64,000 bases of DNA from Rhizobium sp. BK196 (GCF_014193255.1 NZ_JACHZB010000002.1:922142-986141); one strand, 5' to 3'. Shown: positions 35,306 through 45,004, numbered from the stretch's first letter. The notes: generated from the letters alone by a model not told the origin. Translations and numbers: made by a program.

Positions 35306-37959
35306 TGGGAGCGGAAGTCAAGACCACCTGTCCCTACTGCGGTGTCGGCTGCGGCGTGATCGCCAAGGTGGATGAGACCGGCACCGTAACGGTGAAGGGC
35401 GACCCTGAACATCCGGCCAATTTCGGCCGGCTCTGCTCCAAGGGTTCGGCGCTTGCCGAAACGATCGATCTCGATGGTCGCCTGCTCCATCCTGAAATCA
35501 AGGGCAGACAGGCAAGCTGGGATGAGGCGCTCGATCTTGTCGCCAGCAGGTTTTCCGAGACCATTGCCGAACATGGCCCCGATTCCGTCGCCTTCTACGT
35601 CTCGGGTCAGCTTCTGACAGAAGACTATTACGTCGCCAACAAGCTGATGAAGGGCTTCATCGGCTCCGCCAATATCGACACCAATTCCCGCCTCTGCATG
35701 TCCTCCTCGGTCGCCGGCCATCGCCGCGCTTTCGGCTCGGATACGGTGCCCGGCCTCTATGAGGATCTGGAACTTGCCGATCTCGTCATACTGACCGGGT
35801 CCAACCTCGCCTGGTGCCATCCCGTCATCTACCAGCGGCTGGCAGCCGCCAAGGCTGCCCGGCCGGGCCTGAAGATCATCGTCATCGATCCGCGCCGGAC
35901 GATGACCTGCGACATCGCCGACCTGCATCTGGCCATCCGTCCGGATGGAGACGTCGCGCTCTTCATGGGACTGCTTGCCCATCTCGCGGCAAGTTCTGCC
36001 ATCGACCAGAACTATATCGGTGCCCATACGAAAGGGTTTGGAGAGGCCTTTGCCGCTGCCGCCGCACTATCGGTAGACGACTTGCTTGAGCGTACCGGCC
36101 TGCCGGCCATGCAGGTGAGGGAATTCTTCCGCCTGTTCGAGATGACTGAAAAGGTCGTCACCTGCTACAGCCAGGGCGTCAACCAGTCCGCTTCCGGCAC
36201 CGACAAGGTTAATGCCATCATCAATTGCCATCTCGCGACGGGGCGTATCGGCCGGCCCGGCATGGGGCCGTTCTCGCTGACGGGACAGCCGAATGCCATG
36301 GGCGGCCGCGAGGTCGGTGGCCTGGCCAATATGCTGGCTGCCCATATGGCGATGGAAAACACTGATGATCGTGACCGTGTGCAGCGTTTTTGGAATGCGC
36401 CTGCTATTGCCGCCAAACCCGGCCTGAAGGCTGTCGATCTGTTTCGGGCCGTCGAGGAGGGTCGCGTCAAGGCGCTCTGGATCATGGCGACCAATCCGGT
36501 CGTCTCCCTGCCGGATGCACGGCGCGTCGAGGCGGCGATTGCCGCCTGCCCCTTCGTGGTCGTCTCCGACATGCTGCGCGAGACCGATACGACGCGGCAT
36601 GCGCATGTGCTGCTGCCCTCCCTCGGTTGGGGCGAGAAGGACGGAACGGCTACCAATTCGGAACGCCGCATATCGAGGCAACGCCCCTTTCTCGTTTCTC
36701 CGGGACAGGCACGTGCCGACTGGTGGCAGATGGCAGAAGTCGGCCGCCGGATGGGCTTTTCCGCCTTCGACTACACGTCTCCGGCCGATATTTTCGCCGA
36801 ACACGCGGCACTCTCCGCTTTCGAGAATGACGGCAGCCGCGACTTCGATATCGGCGCCTACGCCGAGACGCAAGCGCCAGCTTATGATGCGCTGAAGCCG
36901 TTCCAGTGGCCACAGCCTTTTGGAACGGAGAAAAGGGAAACGCGGTTCTTCGCTGAGGGCGGTTTCTTCCATTCCGATCGCAAGGCGCGTTTCGTTGCCG
37001 TAGAAGCACCGGCAACCGACAGAACAGATTCAGCCTATCCGTTCACGCTGAATACGGGTCGCATCCGTGACCAGTGGCACACCATGACACGGACAGGAAA
37101 GAGTGCGCGGCTGTCATCCCATATCGCCGAGCCCTTTGCGGAAATCCATCCGCGCGACGCGATGGAACTCGGCGTGGCTGACGCCGCCCTCGTGCAGATC
37201 GAAAGCGGCTATGGCAAGGCGATCATCCGCGCGCTGGTAACCGACCGGCAGGCACGCGGCAGCGTCTTCGTGCCGATGCACTGGAGCGACCAGAATTCCG
37301 CTGAGGCGCGGATCGGCGCCGTCGTCAAACCCGCAACGGATCCCGTTTCGGGGCAGCCTGCCTCGAAGAATGTCGCGGTTGCCGTCAGCCGCTATCGCGC
37401 TGCCACTTACGGCTTCGCCGTCAGCAAGGCAAAGCCTGATGTGGCAGACGCGGATTATTGGGCACTCGCCAAGGCCGATGGCGGCTGGCGGCTGGAGCTT
37501 GCCTTCCGTGACGGCATCGAAGACTGGGCGGCCTGGTGCCGAAAAAGCTTCGGCATTGCCGACCATATCGAGCCACTGGGTTATGCCGACCAGCAATCGG
37601 GCGACCGTCGCATCGCCTTCTTCGACGGAGAGAGGCTGCTTGCCGCGCTCTTTCTTGCAAGAGAGCCGGTTGCCGTCGCGCGCAGCTGGGCGGTGTCGCA
37701 GCTGACTGCCGATCACAGCAATCTGCGTCGCCGCTTTGCCATCATCGCCGGCCGGCCGGGCGCCGACAGGCCGGATCCGGGTGCGACGGTCTGTTCCTGC
37801 TTCAGCGTCGGCGTCAACCAGATCGTCGCCTCCGTCCGCTCCGGCTGCCTCAGCGTCGAAGCGATCGGCAACGAACTCAAGGCCGGTACCAATTGCGGTT
37901 CGTGCCGCGCCGAAATCAGGGGAATCATCAATGCCTGTGTTGCAGACGCTGCCGAATGA
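35302..37959 (+). CDS. nasA: Assimilatory nitrate reductase catalytic subunit
   Basis: An 885-residue cytoplasmic molybdoenzyme reducing nitrate to nitrite. The N-terminal [4Fe-4S] cysteines are Cys10, Cys13, Cys17 and Cys45; the molybdenum ligand is Cys132 in NSRLCMSSSVAGH; nitrate reductase segments include VNQSASGTDKVNAI and TGRIGRPGMGPFSLTGQPNAMG. The C-terminal BFD-like domain starting near residue 831 (TVCSCFSVGVNQI, CGSCRAEI) should hold a [2Fe-2S] cluster that receives electrons, as in Klebsiella NasA. ATG at 35302 overlaps nirD, with ATG at 35305 as alternative; the 3' end overlaps cysG by 29 bp. No separate NAD(P)H-dependent NasC-type reductase is encoded nearby. Confidence 0.95.
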   Translation: MMGAEVKTTCPYCGVGCGVIAKVDETGTVTVKGDPEHPANFGRLCSKGSALAETIDLDGRLLHPEIKGRQASWDEALDLVASRFSETIAEHGPDSVAFYVSGQLLTEDYYVANKLMKGFIGSANIDTNSRLCMSSSVAGHRRAFGSDTVPGLYEDLELADLVILTGSNLAWCHPVIYQRLAAAKAARPGLKIIVIDPRRTMTCDIADLHLAIRPDGDVALFMGLLAHLAASSAIDQNYIGAHTKGFGEAFAAAAALSVDDLLERTGLPAMQVREFFRLFEMTEKVVTCYSQGVNQSASGTDKVNAIINCHLATGRIGRPGMGPFSLTGQPNAMGGREVGGLANMLAAHMAMENTDDRDRVQRFWNAPAIAAKPGLKAVDLFRAVEEGRVKALWIMATNPVVSLPDARRVEAAIAACPFVVVSDMLRETDTTRHAHVLLPSLGWGEKDGTATNSERRISRQRPFLVSPGQARADWWQMAEVGRRMGFSAFDYTSPADIFAEHAALSAFENDGSRDFDIGAYAETQAPAYDALKPFQWPQPFGTEKRETRFFAEGGFFHSDRKARFVAVEAPATDRTDSAYPFTLNTGRIRDQWHTMTRTGKSARLSSHIAEPFAEIHPRDAMELGVADAALVQIESGYGKAIIRALVTDRQARGSVFVPMHWSDQNSAEARIGAVVKPATDPVSGQPASKNVAVAVSRYRAATYGFAVSKAKPDVADADYWALAKADGGWRLELAFRDGIEDWAAWCRKSFGIADHIEPLGYADQQSGDRRIAFFDGERLLAALFLAREPVAVARSWAVSQLTADHSNLRRRFAIIAGRPGADRPDPGATVCSCFSVGVNQIVASVRSGCLSVEAIGNELKAGTNCGSCRAEIRGIINACVADAAE

Positions 37960-39406
37960 TGTTGCCGACCGGGCGCCTGCCCGCATGGCGCCGCTCGCCA
38001 AGCTGCCGGTCTTCTGGTCGCTTGCCGGACAACGGGTGATCGTTGCCGGCGGCTCGGATGCCTGTGCCTGGAAGGCGGAACTGCTGGCCGCATGCGGTGC
38101 GAAGGTCGATATCCATGCCGAGCACCTCGGCGAAGCCTGCATCACCCTCATTGAGCGCGGCTCATCGCATCCGGATGGTGCGCTTATCCACCATCCGACG
38201 GCGTGGCGTGAAGATATTCTTGCAGGTGCGGCGCTTGCCATAGCGGACTGCGAGGATGAAGCGGAGGCTCGAACATTTTTTGAAGCGGCTCAGCGAGCCG
38301 GCGTTCCCGTCAACATCATCGACAAGCCGGCTTTCTGCCAGTTCCAGTTCGGCTCCATCGTCAACCGCTCACCCGTCGTGGTGTCGATCTCGACGGATGG
38401 AGCCGCCCCCATTCTCGCCCAGGCCATTCGCCGCCGCATCGAGACGCTGCTGCCGGCATCCCTGAAATCCTGGGCAGCCATTGCCCAGTCACTGCGCGAG
38501 GAGATTGCCCTTCGTCTGAAGCCTGGCGCAGAGCGCCGCGCCTTCTGGGAGCGTTTTGTCGATCGCGCTTTCGGAGCTGAGCCGATGGAAGCAAGCGCTC
38601 GCGATCTGCTTGCCGATATGGGACGGCCGGCTCAGGCGCGTCCTGTTGGACGGGTGACGCTTGTCGGCGCTGGCCCGGGCGATGCGGAATATCTGACGCT
38701 AAAGGCCGTGCGGGCATTGCAGGCCGCCGACGTCATCCTGTTCGATGATCTGGTGTCGGACGAGGTTCTGGAACTCGCGCGGCGCGAGGCAAAGCGCCTG
38801 CTCGTCGGCAAACGCGGCGGGCGAACGAGCTGCCGCCAGGAAGATATCAACGAGATGATGCTGACTTTCGCCAAGGCCGGCAAGAACGTTGCCCGGCTGA
38901 AATCCGGCGACCCCATGATCTTCGGCCGCGCCGGCGAGGAAATTGCCTATCTGAAGCAGCATAATGTCCCGGTCGAGGTCATCCCCGGCATCACGGCGGC
39001 GAGCGCCATGGCATCACGACTTGGTGTTTCCCTCACCCACCGCGATCATGCGCAGAGCGTGCAGTTCGTCACGGGACATTCGCGCCATGGCAGCCTGCCC
39101 GAAACGATCGACTGGCAGGCTATCGCGGACACAAGAAAAACGACGATCTTCTACATGGGTGGACGGACAGCAGGAGCAATCCAGAACAGGCTGATCGATG
39201 CTGGCCTCGATACAAGAACGCCCGTCGTGATCGTCAGCTCTGTCGCCAATAGCGACGAGCGGCGCTGGGCCGGCAGTCTGGACGGTCTTTCTTCGGCCAT
39301 AGCGGAAATCGGCCTCGACCGGCCAGTACTGATCGGCGTCGGAGAGGTTTTTGGCGCTTGCGATCTGATGGCTGAAGCCGATCTGCCGTTTGTTGCCCGG
39401 GCTTAA
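37931..39406 (+). CDS. cysG: Sirohaem synthase (CysG), trifunctional
   Basis: A 491-residue enzyme making the sirohaem needed by NirB. The N-terminal part (about 1-210) is the precorrin-2 dehydrogenase/ferrochelatase, with LAGQRVIVAGGSDACAWKA and IVNRSPVVVSISTDGAAP. The C-terminal part (about 230-480) is uroporphyrinogen-III methyltransferase, with VTLVGAGPGDAEYLTLKA, RLKSGDPMIFGRAGEE and VIPGITAASAMASRLG. ATG at 37931 lies inside nasA and is chosen because family similarity begins there; an open frame extends to 37736. It closes the nitrate operon. The NAD-binding GGSDACA replaces the usual glycine-rich GGG-x-VA, so dehydrogenase activity merits checking. Confidence 0.93.
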   Translation: MPVLQTLPNDVADRAPARMAPLAKLPVFWSLAGQRVIVAGGSDACAWKAELLAACGAKVDIHAEHLGEACITLIERGSSHPDGALIHHPTAWREDILAGAALAIADCEDEAEARTFFEAAQRAGVPVNIIDKPAFCQFQFGSIVNRSPVVVSISTDGAAPILAQAIRRRIETLLPASLKSWAAIAQSLREEIALRLKPGAERRAFWERFVDRAFGAEPMEASARDLLADMGRPAQARPVGRVTLVGAGPGDAEYLTLKAVRALQAADVILFDDLVSDEVLELARREAKRLLVGKRGGRTSCRQEDINEMMLTFAKAGKNVARLKSGDPMIFGRAGEEIAYLKQHNVPVEVIPGITAASAMASRLGVSLTHRDHAQSVQFVTGHSRHGSLPETIDWQAIADTRKTTIFYMGGRTAGAIQNRLIDAGLDTRTPVVIVSSVANSDERRWAGSLDGLSSAIAEIGLDRPVLIGVGEVFGACDLMAEADLPFVARA

Positions 39407-39447
39407 GGACGCGCCGGAGCGGCGAACAGAACCTTGCTTCGTCAACC

Positions 39448-40335
39448 TCACGCGGCGGTTAGGCCATTTTCCAGTAACGCCTTGAGATCGCGAACGGGCG
39501 GCGCTCCAAACTGGCGGGCATATTCCCTCGTGAACTGCGTGACGCTCTCGTAGCCGACGGAATAGGCGGCCGAACTGGCCGGAACGCCTTCCGAAATCAT
39601 CTGCCTTCGCGCTTCGATCAGGCGCAATTGCTTCTGGAACTGAAGTGGTGACAATGTGGTCACCGCGCGGAAATGCTGATGAAATGACGAAAGGCTCATG
39701 CCTGCCGTCTCGGCAAGCTCATTCACCCTTAAGGGACGAGCAAAGCCTTCGCGGATGATGGCAACGGCACGACCAATTCTCTCAGCGTGGCCATCTGTCT
39801 GACCGAGCGCCCGGATTGAGGCTCCGTGCTTGCCGGTCATTAGCCAGAAGTGCATCTCCCTTAGATGCTGCCTCGCCAGGATCGGCATGGCTGAAGGCCG
39901 ATCGATCAGGCCCATCAGCCTGGCGGCGATGTCCGCGACCTCAGTTTCCGTCGGGTCTACGTTAACGGGCTTCGAGGTCGAAGCTGTCACCGGACCAATT
40001 TCCGTACCGATTTCGCGGATCATGGCGAGGTCGAGTTCGAGAACGAGAGAATAATAGGGAGCAATGCGACTTGCCATCGTGATCTGGCTCACCGTGGGAA
40101 CGTCGGCGGTGATCAAGAGACTATCGCCTGCGCCGAAATCGAACGTCTCCGGCCCGATGCTCACTTTCTTTCGACCCTGGAGAACCAGCGCAACCAGAGG
40201 TCTGTTGATCGCAAACTGGATTTCGCTTGGGCTCAGGGCGCGGATAGCCGTGAGACCGGCGATCGGGGTCACTGCCACTCCGAATCGATCGACATTGATA
40301 TCTGCATGACGGCGGACGATCTCCAGCAAGCTCAT
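39448..40335 (-). CDS. AraC-family regulator with AraC_N cupin domain
   Basis: A 295-residue regulator. The N-terminal 150 residues match the AraC_N effector domain (ALSPSEIQFAINRPLVALVLQG, GAGDSLLITADVPTV). The C-terminal DNA-binding part has two HTH motifs, with RPLRVNELAETAGMSLSSFHQHFR, split here by family convention, and the AAYSVGYESVTQFTREYAR block. Proteins of this type usually activate a nearby oxidoreductase. ATG at 40335 is chosen from the family start; the frame reaches 40371. It is divergent from an SDR gene, with two direct repeats in the gap. Confidence 0.9.
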   Translation of the reverse strand: MSLLEIVRRHADINVDRFGVAVTPIAGLTAIRALSPSEIQFAINRPLVALVLQGRKKVSIGPETFDFGAGDSLLITADVPTVSQITMASRIAPYYSLVLELDLAMIREIGTEIGPVTASTSKPVNVDPTETEVADIAARLMGLIDRPSAMPILARQHLREMHFWLMTGKHGASIRALGQTDGHAERIGRAVAIIREGFARPLRVNELAETAGMSLSSFHQHFRAVTTLSPLQFQKQLRLIEARRQMISEGVPASSAAYSVGYESVTQFTREYARQFGAPPVRDLKALLENGLTAA

Positions 40336-40458
40336 CAAACCCCCGCGATAATAGAGAAAAAGGCAACTCAAAATTGGCGGTCGGCCTTCACCAACGCCAG
40401 ACTAGCAAGCCTTTCGGCCGTATCGCAAGTGCATGGGACGATGCAACTCCTCGCTTTC

Positions 40459-40492
40459 GGAGAAATAGGCAATTCGTTTGGAGAAATAGGCA
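40459..40492. promoter_or_regulatory. Two 13-bp direct repeats, probable AraC-family binding site
   Basis: GGAGAAATAGGCA occurs at 40459-40471 and 40480-40492 on the plus strand. The copies start 21 bp apart, two helical turns, the arrangement that the tandem HTH motifs of AraC proteins bind. The site lies 62 bp before the SDR start, fitting an activator next to a -35 region. Confidence 0.72.
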
Positions 40493-40554
40493 GCAGTTCC
40501 GGTTAGGCTGGAGGCATTGTGTCAATCAGCAGTCATCGCAAAAGGAGTTGACCT

Positions 40555-41310
40555 ATGACGACGATCTCACTCGTAACCGGCGGTAGCCGCGGCCTTGGAC
40601 GCAACACCGCAGTCAGCATCGCCAAGCATGGTGGCGACGTAATTTTGACGTACCGAAACGGCGCGGAAGAAGCCAACGCTGTCGTGGCCGAAATTGAAGC
40701 TCTCGGCCACAAAGCAGTGGCGCTGCAGCTCGACGTCGGTACCACATCGGCATTCCCAGCCTTCGCGGAAGCCGTTCGATCCGCCCTGACTGTGACCTGG
40801 TCGCGCTCCAGCTTCGATCACCTCATCAACAATGCCGGTCATGGCGAGATGGCAAGTTTCGCGGAGACCACGGAAGTGCAATTCGACAATCTCTTCAATG
40901 TCCACGTTAAGGGCGTCTTCTTCCTGACCCAGACCCTGCTCCCTCTCCTTGTAGACGGCGGCCGTATCGTCAACTTCTCGTCCGGTCTCACCCGCGTTTC
41001 CTATCCGGGGTTTTCGGCCTACTCCGCAGCGAAAGGCGCGGTCGAAACTCTGACGCTCTACATGGCGAAAGAGCTTGGAAGCCGTGGCATTACGGCGAAT
41101 ACGGTCGCCCCGGGTGCGATTGCGACAGATTTCCTGGGCGGCGCGGTTCGCGACACGCCAGCCTATAACGAGGCGTTCGCAAACATGATCGCCCTTGGCC
41201 GCGTCGGTCTGCCGGACGATATCGGCCCGATGATCGCCAGCTTGATTGGCCCTGACAACGGGTGGGTCACGGCACAACGCATTGAAGTGTCCGGCGGCCA
41301 AAATATCTAG
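40555..41310 (+). CDS. Short-chain dehydrogenase/reductase
   Basis: A 251-residue NAD(P)-dependent oxidoreductase of the classical SDR type. The cofactor motif is VTGGSRGLGRN near residue 7; NNAG lies near 90; the catalytic Ser is in NFSSGLTRV and Tyr/Lys in YSAAKGAVETL. Arg after the second glycine suggests NADP(H). AAAGGAG precedes the ATG. It is divergent from, and probably activated by, the AraC-type gene. The substrate is unknown. Confidence 0.9.
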   Translation: MTTISLVTGGSRGLGRNTAVSIAKHGGDVILTYRNGAEEANAVVAEIEALGHKAVALQLDVGTTSAFPAFAEAVRSALTVTWSRSSFDHLINNAGHGEMASFAETTEVQFDNLFNVHVKGVFFLTQTLLPLLVDGGRIVNFSSGLTRVSYPGFSAYSAAKGAVETLTLYMAKELGSRGITANTVAPGAIATDFLGGAVRDTPAYNEAFANMIALGRVGLPDDIGPMIASLIGPDNGWVTAQRIEVSGGQNI

Positions 41311-41709
41311 TCAGCCAGGGCCGGTTCGGCGTTCCGCTGGGCCGGTCTTGAATGCCTTGAATACAAGCCGCCCTTTCGCGAGGACTTTCTTGTTCTTTGA
41401 GGCAGGACAAGGCGGCAGCCTTCAATACCAGCATCGTCGGGAGGGCACCGTGGACTCGGTTGAGCCATCCTCGGCGGCATTTAACGTCCTGCATCGCGAA
41501 ATATTTAAGGCTATTTTCGCAGTAAGATCAATAATTTATACTCTCTTCTCGCTTTATTTTGGTTGAATCAGTTTTGCTTTAGACCAGTGTTTGTTTCGCT
41601 CTAACGAGTTCACCATACACGCCACGATCTAATCCGTGACATTCGGTAGTGTTTTGCTCAAACATTTTGCGGCATTGTCCGATTCCCTTTAGGCGACACG
41701 AGATCTCAC
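41311..41709. other. 399-bp intergenic region upstream of the GH94 gene
   Basis: No credible gene. The right half is AT-rich, as expected for a promoter region. GCGAAATA (41496-41503) and TATTTTCGC (41512-41520) form an inverted repeat with one bulged base, 190 bp before the GH94 start, which could be a regulator site. A frame of 106 codons that begins inside the SDR gene lacks a start site or family likeness. Confidence 0.4.
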
Positions 41710-44700
41710 ATGCCCTCGAGACTGAATCGCAAATTGCAGCTGCCGCGCCGCGACGACCTCGGCCTTCTGACAATCGCCAATGGCTCCGGCCTTTCCATAT
41801 CAGCGCTGCCGAACGGCACGCTGTTTTCCATCGACTATGCCGATAGCCTCGGATCGGTACAGATCAACCAGATCCAGGGATCGCCGCTCTCAGGCGGCGT
41901 CGGACGCCTCTATCTGCGGATCGGTGGCAGGAAGCCTGCCGTTGCAGAGATCGTCGGACCACGGGCGCAGGGTCGCTTTGGCCATAGTGAGGCAGGCTTC
42001 TCCTGGAGTGGCGAAGTCGCAGACATCCGCTATCACGTGAGCCTGATGCTTGCCCCTTCCGAAACGACATGGTTCTGGCATGTCACGCTTGCGCATTCCG
42101 GTACGGAAAAACTGCAGGCCGATCTCGTGCTGGTTCAGGATATCGGCCTCGGCGACCGCGGTTTCCTGATGAACAGCGAGGCCTATGCCTCACAATATAT
42201 CGACCATCATATTGCCGAGCATCCGGCCTTCGGCCCTGTAGTGATGAATCGGCAGAACCTCAAGCAGGGAGGCGGGCGCAATCCGTGGCTCGCGCAGGGT
42301 TGCCTCGAAGGTGTAGCTGCTTACTCCACCGATGCGATCGAACTGGTCAAATCGGCCGCTGGCGAGGACGATCTTCTCGTCGGCCCCTTCGGCACCGATC
42401 TGCCGAGCCAGCGCCGGCAGCATGAAATGGCCTGCCCGGCCCTTCAGTCGAAGCCGCTTTCCACTTCAGCCGAAGGCGTGACCGCGACCTTCTTCGGCCT
42501 GTTCCTCAACGATCATCAGGCGGCATCTGACAATGCCGATCTTTCCCGCCTTGATCATCTGAAAGTTCCCGAAGCGAGGGCAACCGGGACGGCCGAGCAA
42601 GTGCCGCCGCGCAGTATCCTGCAGGATGCCCGGCTGCTGGCGGTCGAAACGCTCAACGACAAAGCGCTTGCCCGACTCTACCCTGATCGCATGCTCGAAG
42701 AGCGCGTAGACGGAAAGCTGCTGTCCTTCTTTGTGCCCGAAGGCGCTCTCAATCGCCATGTGGTTCTGCGGGAAAAGGAACTGCAGGTCGCACGCCGCCA
42801 TGGAGCAATCGTGCGCAGCGGCCAGAACATGTTGCTTGACGATGTCACCCTGGCCTCGACCTGCTGGATGCAGGGTATCTTTGCCGCACAGCTGACGATC
42901 GGCAATACATCCTTCCACAAGCTGTTTTCCGTCTCCCGCGATCCCTACAATCTGACGCGCACCAGCGGATTGCGCATCCTTGCCGATGTCGGCCACGGCT
43001 GGCAGCTTCTCGGCGTGCCCTCGGTCTTCGACATGGGCCTCAGCGACTGCCGCTGGATCTATCGGCTTGCCGACCGCACCATCACCGTGACAGCCGCGGC
43101 CTCCGGCGAAGATCCCGCGATGCAATGGGCGATTTCCGTCAAGGGTAAACCATCCCGCTTCCTGGTCTTCGGCCACCTCGTCCTCGGCGAGCGGGAATAT
43201 GACACGAGCGGCTACGCCGAATTCGACGACGATGCCAAGCGCATTCTCTTTCGCCCGGACCCGCATTGGCTATGGGGTGAGCGTTTTTCCGATGCCAGCT
43301 ATTGGCTTGTGAGCTCCACACCGGATGCCGTTGACGCGATCGGCGGTGACGAGCTTCTCTATGAGGATGGCGCCGCTCGCAACGGTGCCTTCATTGCGGT
43401 GCGGTCTAAGGAAACGCAATCGCTGTCCTTGACGATCGTCGGATCGATGACGGACAAGGTGGAGGCTGAACGCCTGGCAGATCGTTACGCAGGCGGCGTG
43501 ACGCAAGAAGCGATGCTGGCTCCGGCTTCGCGTTTCTGGCGGGAGACAATCCGCGGCCTGACGCTCGACAAACGCAAAGCCGATGCCGTGGCCCATGGCG
43601 CGATCCTGCCCTGGCTGGCCCATGACGCAATCGTGCACCTGAGCGTGCCGCACGGGCTGGAGCAATATACCGGTGCTGCCTGGGGCACGCGCGACGCCTG
43701 CCAGGGACCGATCGAATTCCTGCTTGCCTATGAGCATGATCGCGAAGCCAAGGAAGTCGTGAAGACTGTCTTCAGCGAGCAATACCTGGAGAAAGGTGAC
43801 TGGCCGCAATGGTTCATGCTGGAACCCTATTCCAACATCCGCTCCGGCGACAGCCACGGTGATATCGTCGTCTGGCCGCTGAAGGCGCTCTGCGACTATA
43901 TCGAGGCGACCGGTGACCTTGCCATCCTCGATGAAGAGGTGGCTTGGCGCGATGACAAGACTATGGGCAGAGCACCATCCGATACGATCGCCGTCCATGT
44001 CGACAAGCTCCTCGATACGGTGCGCGAACGCTTCATTCCCGGCACGCATCTGATCCGCTATGGCGAGGGCGACTGGAACGATTCTTTGCAGCCGGCCGAC
44101 CCGCACTTGCGCGACTGGATGGTGAGCAGCTGGACGGTTTCCCTGCTCTATGAACAGATCGTGCGTTATTCCGCCATCCTGCGCCGTATCGGCAAAGGCG
44201 CCGACGCCACCGAACTGCGCAAGATCGCCACCGCCATGCGGCGCGACTTCAACAAGCACCTGATCCGCGATGGCGTTGTCGCCGGTTACGGCATCTTCGA
44301 TCCCGCCCACGACGGCGTCGAGCTGCTGCTGCATCCCGATGACCAGCGCACGGGCCTGCACTATTCGCTGATCTCGATGACGCAGGCGATGCTCGGCAAG
44401 CTCTTCACGCCGGAGCAGCGGCAGGCTCATATGAAGCTGATCGAAAAGCACCTGCTTTTTCCTGATGGCGTCCGCCTGATGGAGAAACCTGCGACCTATG
44501 CCGGCGGCCCGGAAACGCTGTTCCGGCGTGCGGAATCCTCTTCCTTCTTCGGCCGCGAGATCGGCCTCATGTATGTGCATGCGCATCTGCGTTACTGCGA
44601 GACGCTCGCCATCGCCGAGGATGCGAAGGCGCTCTGGAAAACGATCGGCCTCGTCAACCCGATCGCCGTCACCGACGCCCTGCCGCATGCGTCGCTGCGC

Positions 44701-45003
44701 CAGCGCAACACCTATTTCAGCAGCAGCGATGCCGCCTTCCTTGACCGCTATCAGGCGATGACCAACTGGGATCAGGTCAAGAAAGGCGAAATCGATATCG
44801 ACGGCGGCTGGCGTATTTATTCCAGCGGCCCCGGCCTCTATGCCCGCAGCTTCATCGAAAACATCCTCGGCTTCAAACGCCGCTTCGGACGGCGTAAGCG
44901 CGAACCGCTTCTGCCGTCACCCGCCTCGGTCACGATCAGGACGGATCATGCGCCTTGGCGCCGGTTGAACGCCCCGTCGAAGGCACCGAAGCGAAAGGGT
45001 TAA
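41710..45003 (+). CDS. GH94-type beta-glucan oligosaccharide phosphorylase (SOGP-like)
   Basis: A 1097-residue cytoplasmic enzyme. The C-terminal half is an (alpha/alpha)6 barrel with AAWGTRDACQGPIEFLLAYE, WPQWFMLEPY, SGDSHGDIVVWPLKALCDYI and GEGDWNDSL near residue 784, which contains the expected general-acid Asp of GH94 phosphorylases. The long N-terminal beta-sandwich region and total length match 1,2-beta-oligoglucan phosphorylase (SOGP), although GH149-type beta-1,3 enzymes are similar in size. Rhizobia make cyclic beta-1,2-glucan, so phosphorolysis of beta-1,2-glucan pieces is the favoured role. No Sec signal is seen. It lies alone, 553 bp before a sugar ABC operon. Confidence 0.8.
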   Translation: MPSRLNRKLQLPRRDDLGLLTIANGSGLSISALPNGTLFSIDYADSLGSVQINQIQGSPLSGGVGRLYLRIGGRKPAVAEIVGPRAQGRFGHSEAGFSWSGEVADIRYHVSLMLAPSETTWFWHVTLAHSGTEKLQADLVLVQDIGLGDRGFLMNSEAYASQYIDHHIAEHPAFGPVVMNRQNLKQGGGRNPWLAQGCLEGVAAYSTDAIELVKSAAGEDDLLVGPFGTDLPSQRRQHEMACPALQSKPLSTSAEGVTATFFGLFLNDHQAASDNADLSRLDHLKVPEARATGTAEQVPPRSILQDARLLAVETLNDKALARLYPDRMLEERVDGKLLSFFVPEGALNRHVVLREKELQVARRHGAIVRSGQNMLLDDVTLASTCWMQGIFAAQLTIGNTSFHKLFSVSRDPYNLTRTSGLRILADVGHGWQLLGVPSVFDMGLSDCRWIYRLADRTITVTAAASGEDPAMQWAISVKGKPSRFLVFGHLVLGEREYDTSGYAEFDDDAKRILFRPDPHWLWGERFSDASYWLVSSTPDAVDAIGGDELLYEDGAARNGAFIAVRSKETQSLSLTIVGSMTDKVEAERLADRYAGGVTQEAMLAPASRFWRETIRGLTLDKRKADAVAHGAILPWLAHDAIVHLSVPHGLEQYTGAAWGTRDACQGPIEFLLAYEHDREAKEVVKTVFSEQYLEKGDWPQWFMLEPYSNIRSGDSHGDIVVWPLKALCDYIEATGDLAILDEEVAWRDDKTMGRAPSDTIAVHVDKLLDTVRERFIPGTHLIRYGEGDWNDSLQPADPHLRDWMVSSWTVSLLYEQIVRYSAILRRIGKGADATELRKIATAMRRDFNKHLIRDGVVAGYGIFDPAHDGVELLLHPDDQRTGLHYSLISMTQAMLGKLFTPEQRQAHMKLIEKHLLFPDGVRLMEKPATYAGGPETLFRRAESSSFFGREIGLMYVHAHLRYCETLAIAEDAKALWKTIGLVNPIAVTDALPHASLRQRNTYFSSSDAAFLDRYQAMTNWDQVKKGEIDIDGGWRIYSSGPGLYARSFIENILGFKRRFGRRKREPLLPSPASVTIRTDHAPWRRLNAPSKAPKRKG

Positions 45004-45004
45004 A

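Noticed and set aside
43270..44688. A 472-codon open frame on the minus strand opposite the GH94 gene
   Set aside because: Entirely antisense to the catalytic barrel, with no ribosome site and no family likeness.
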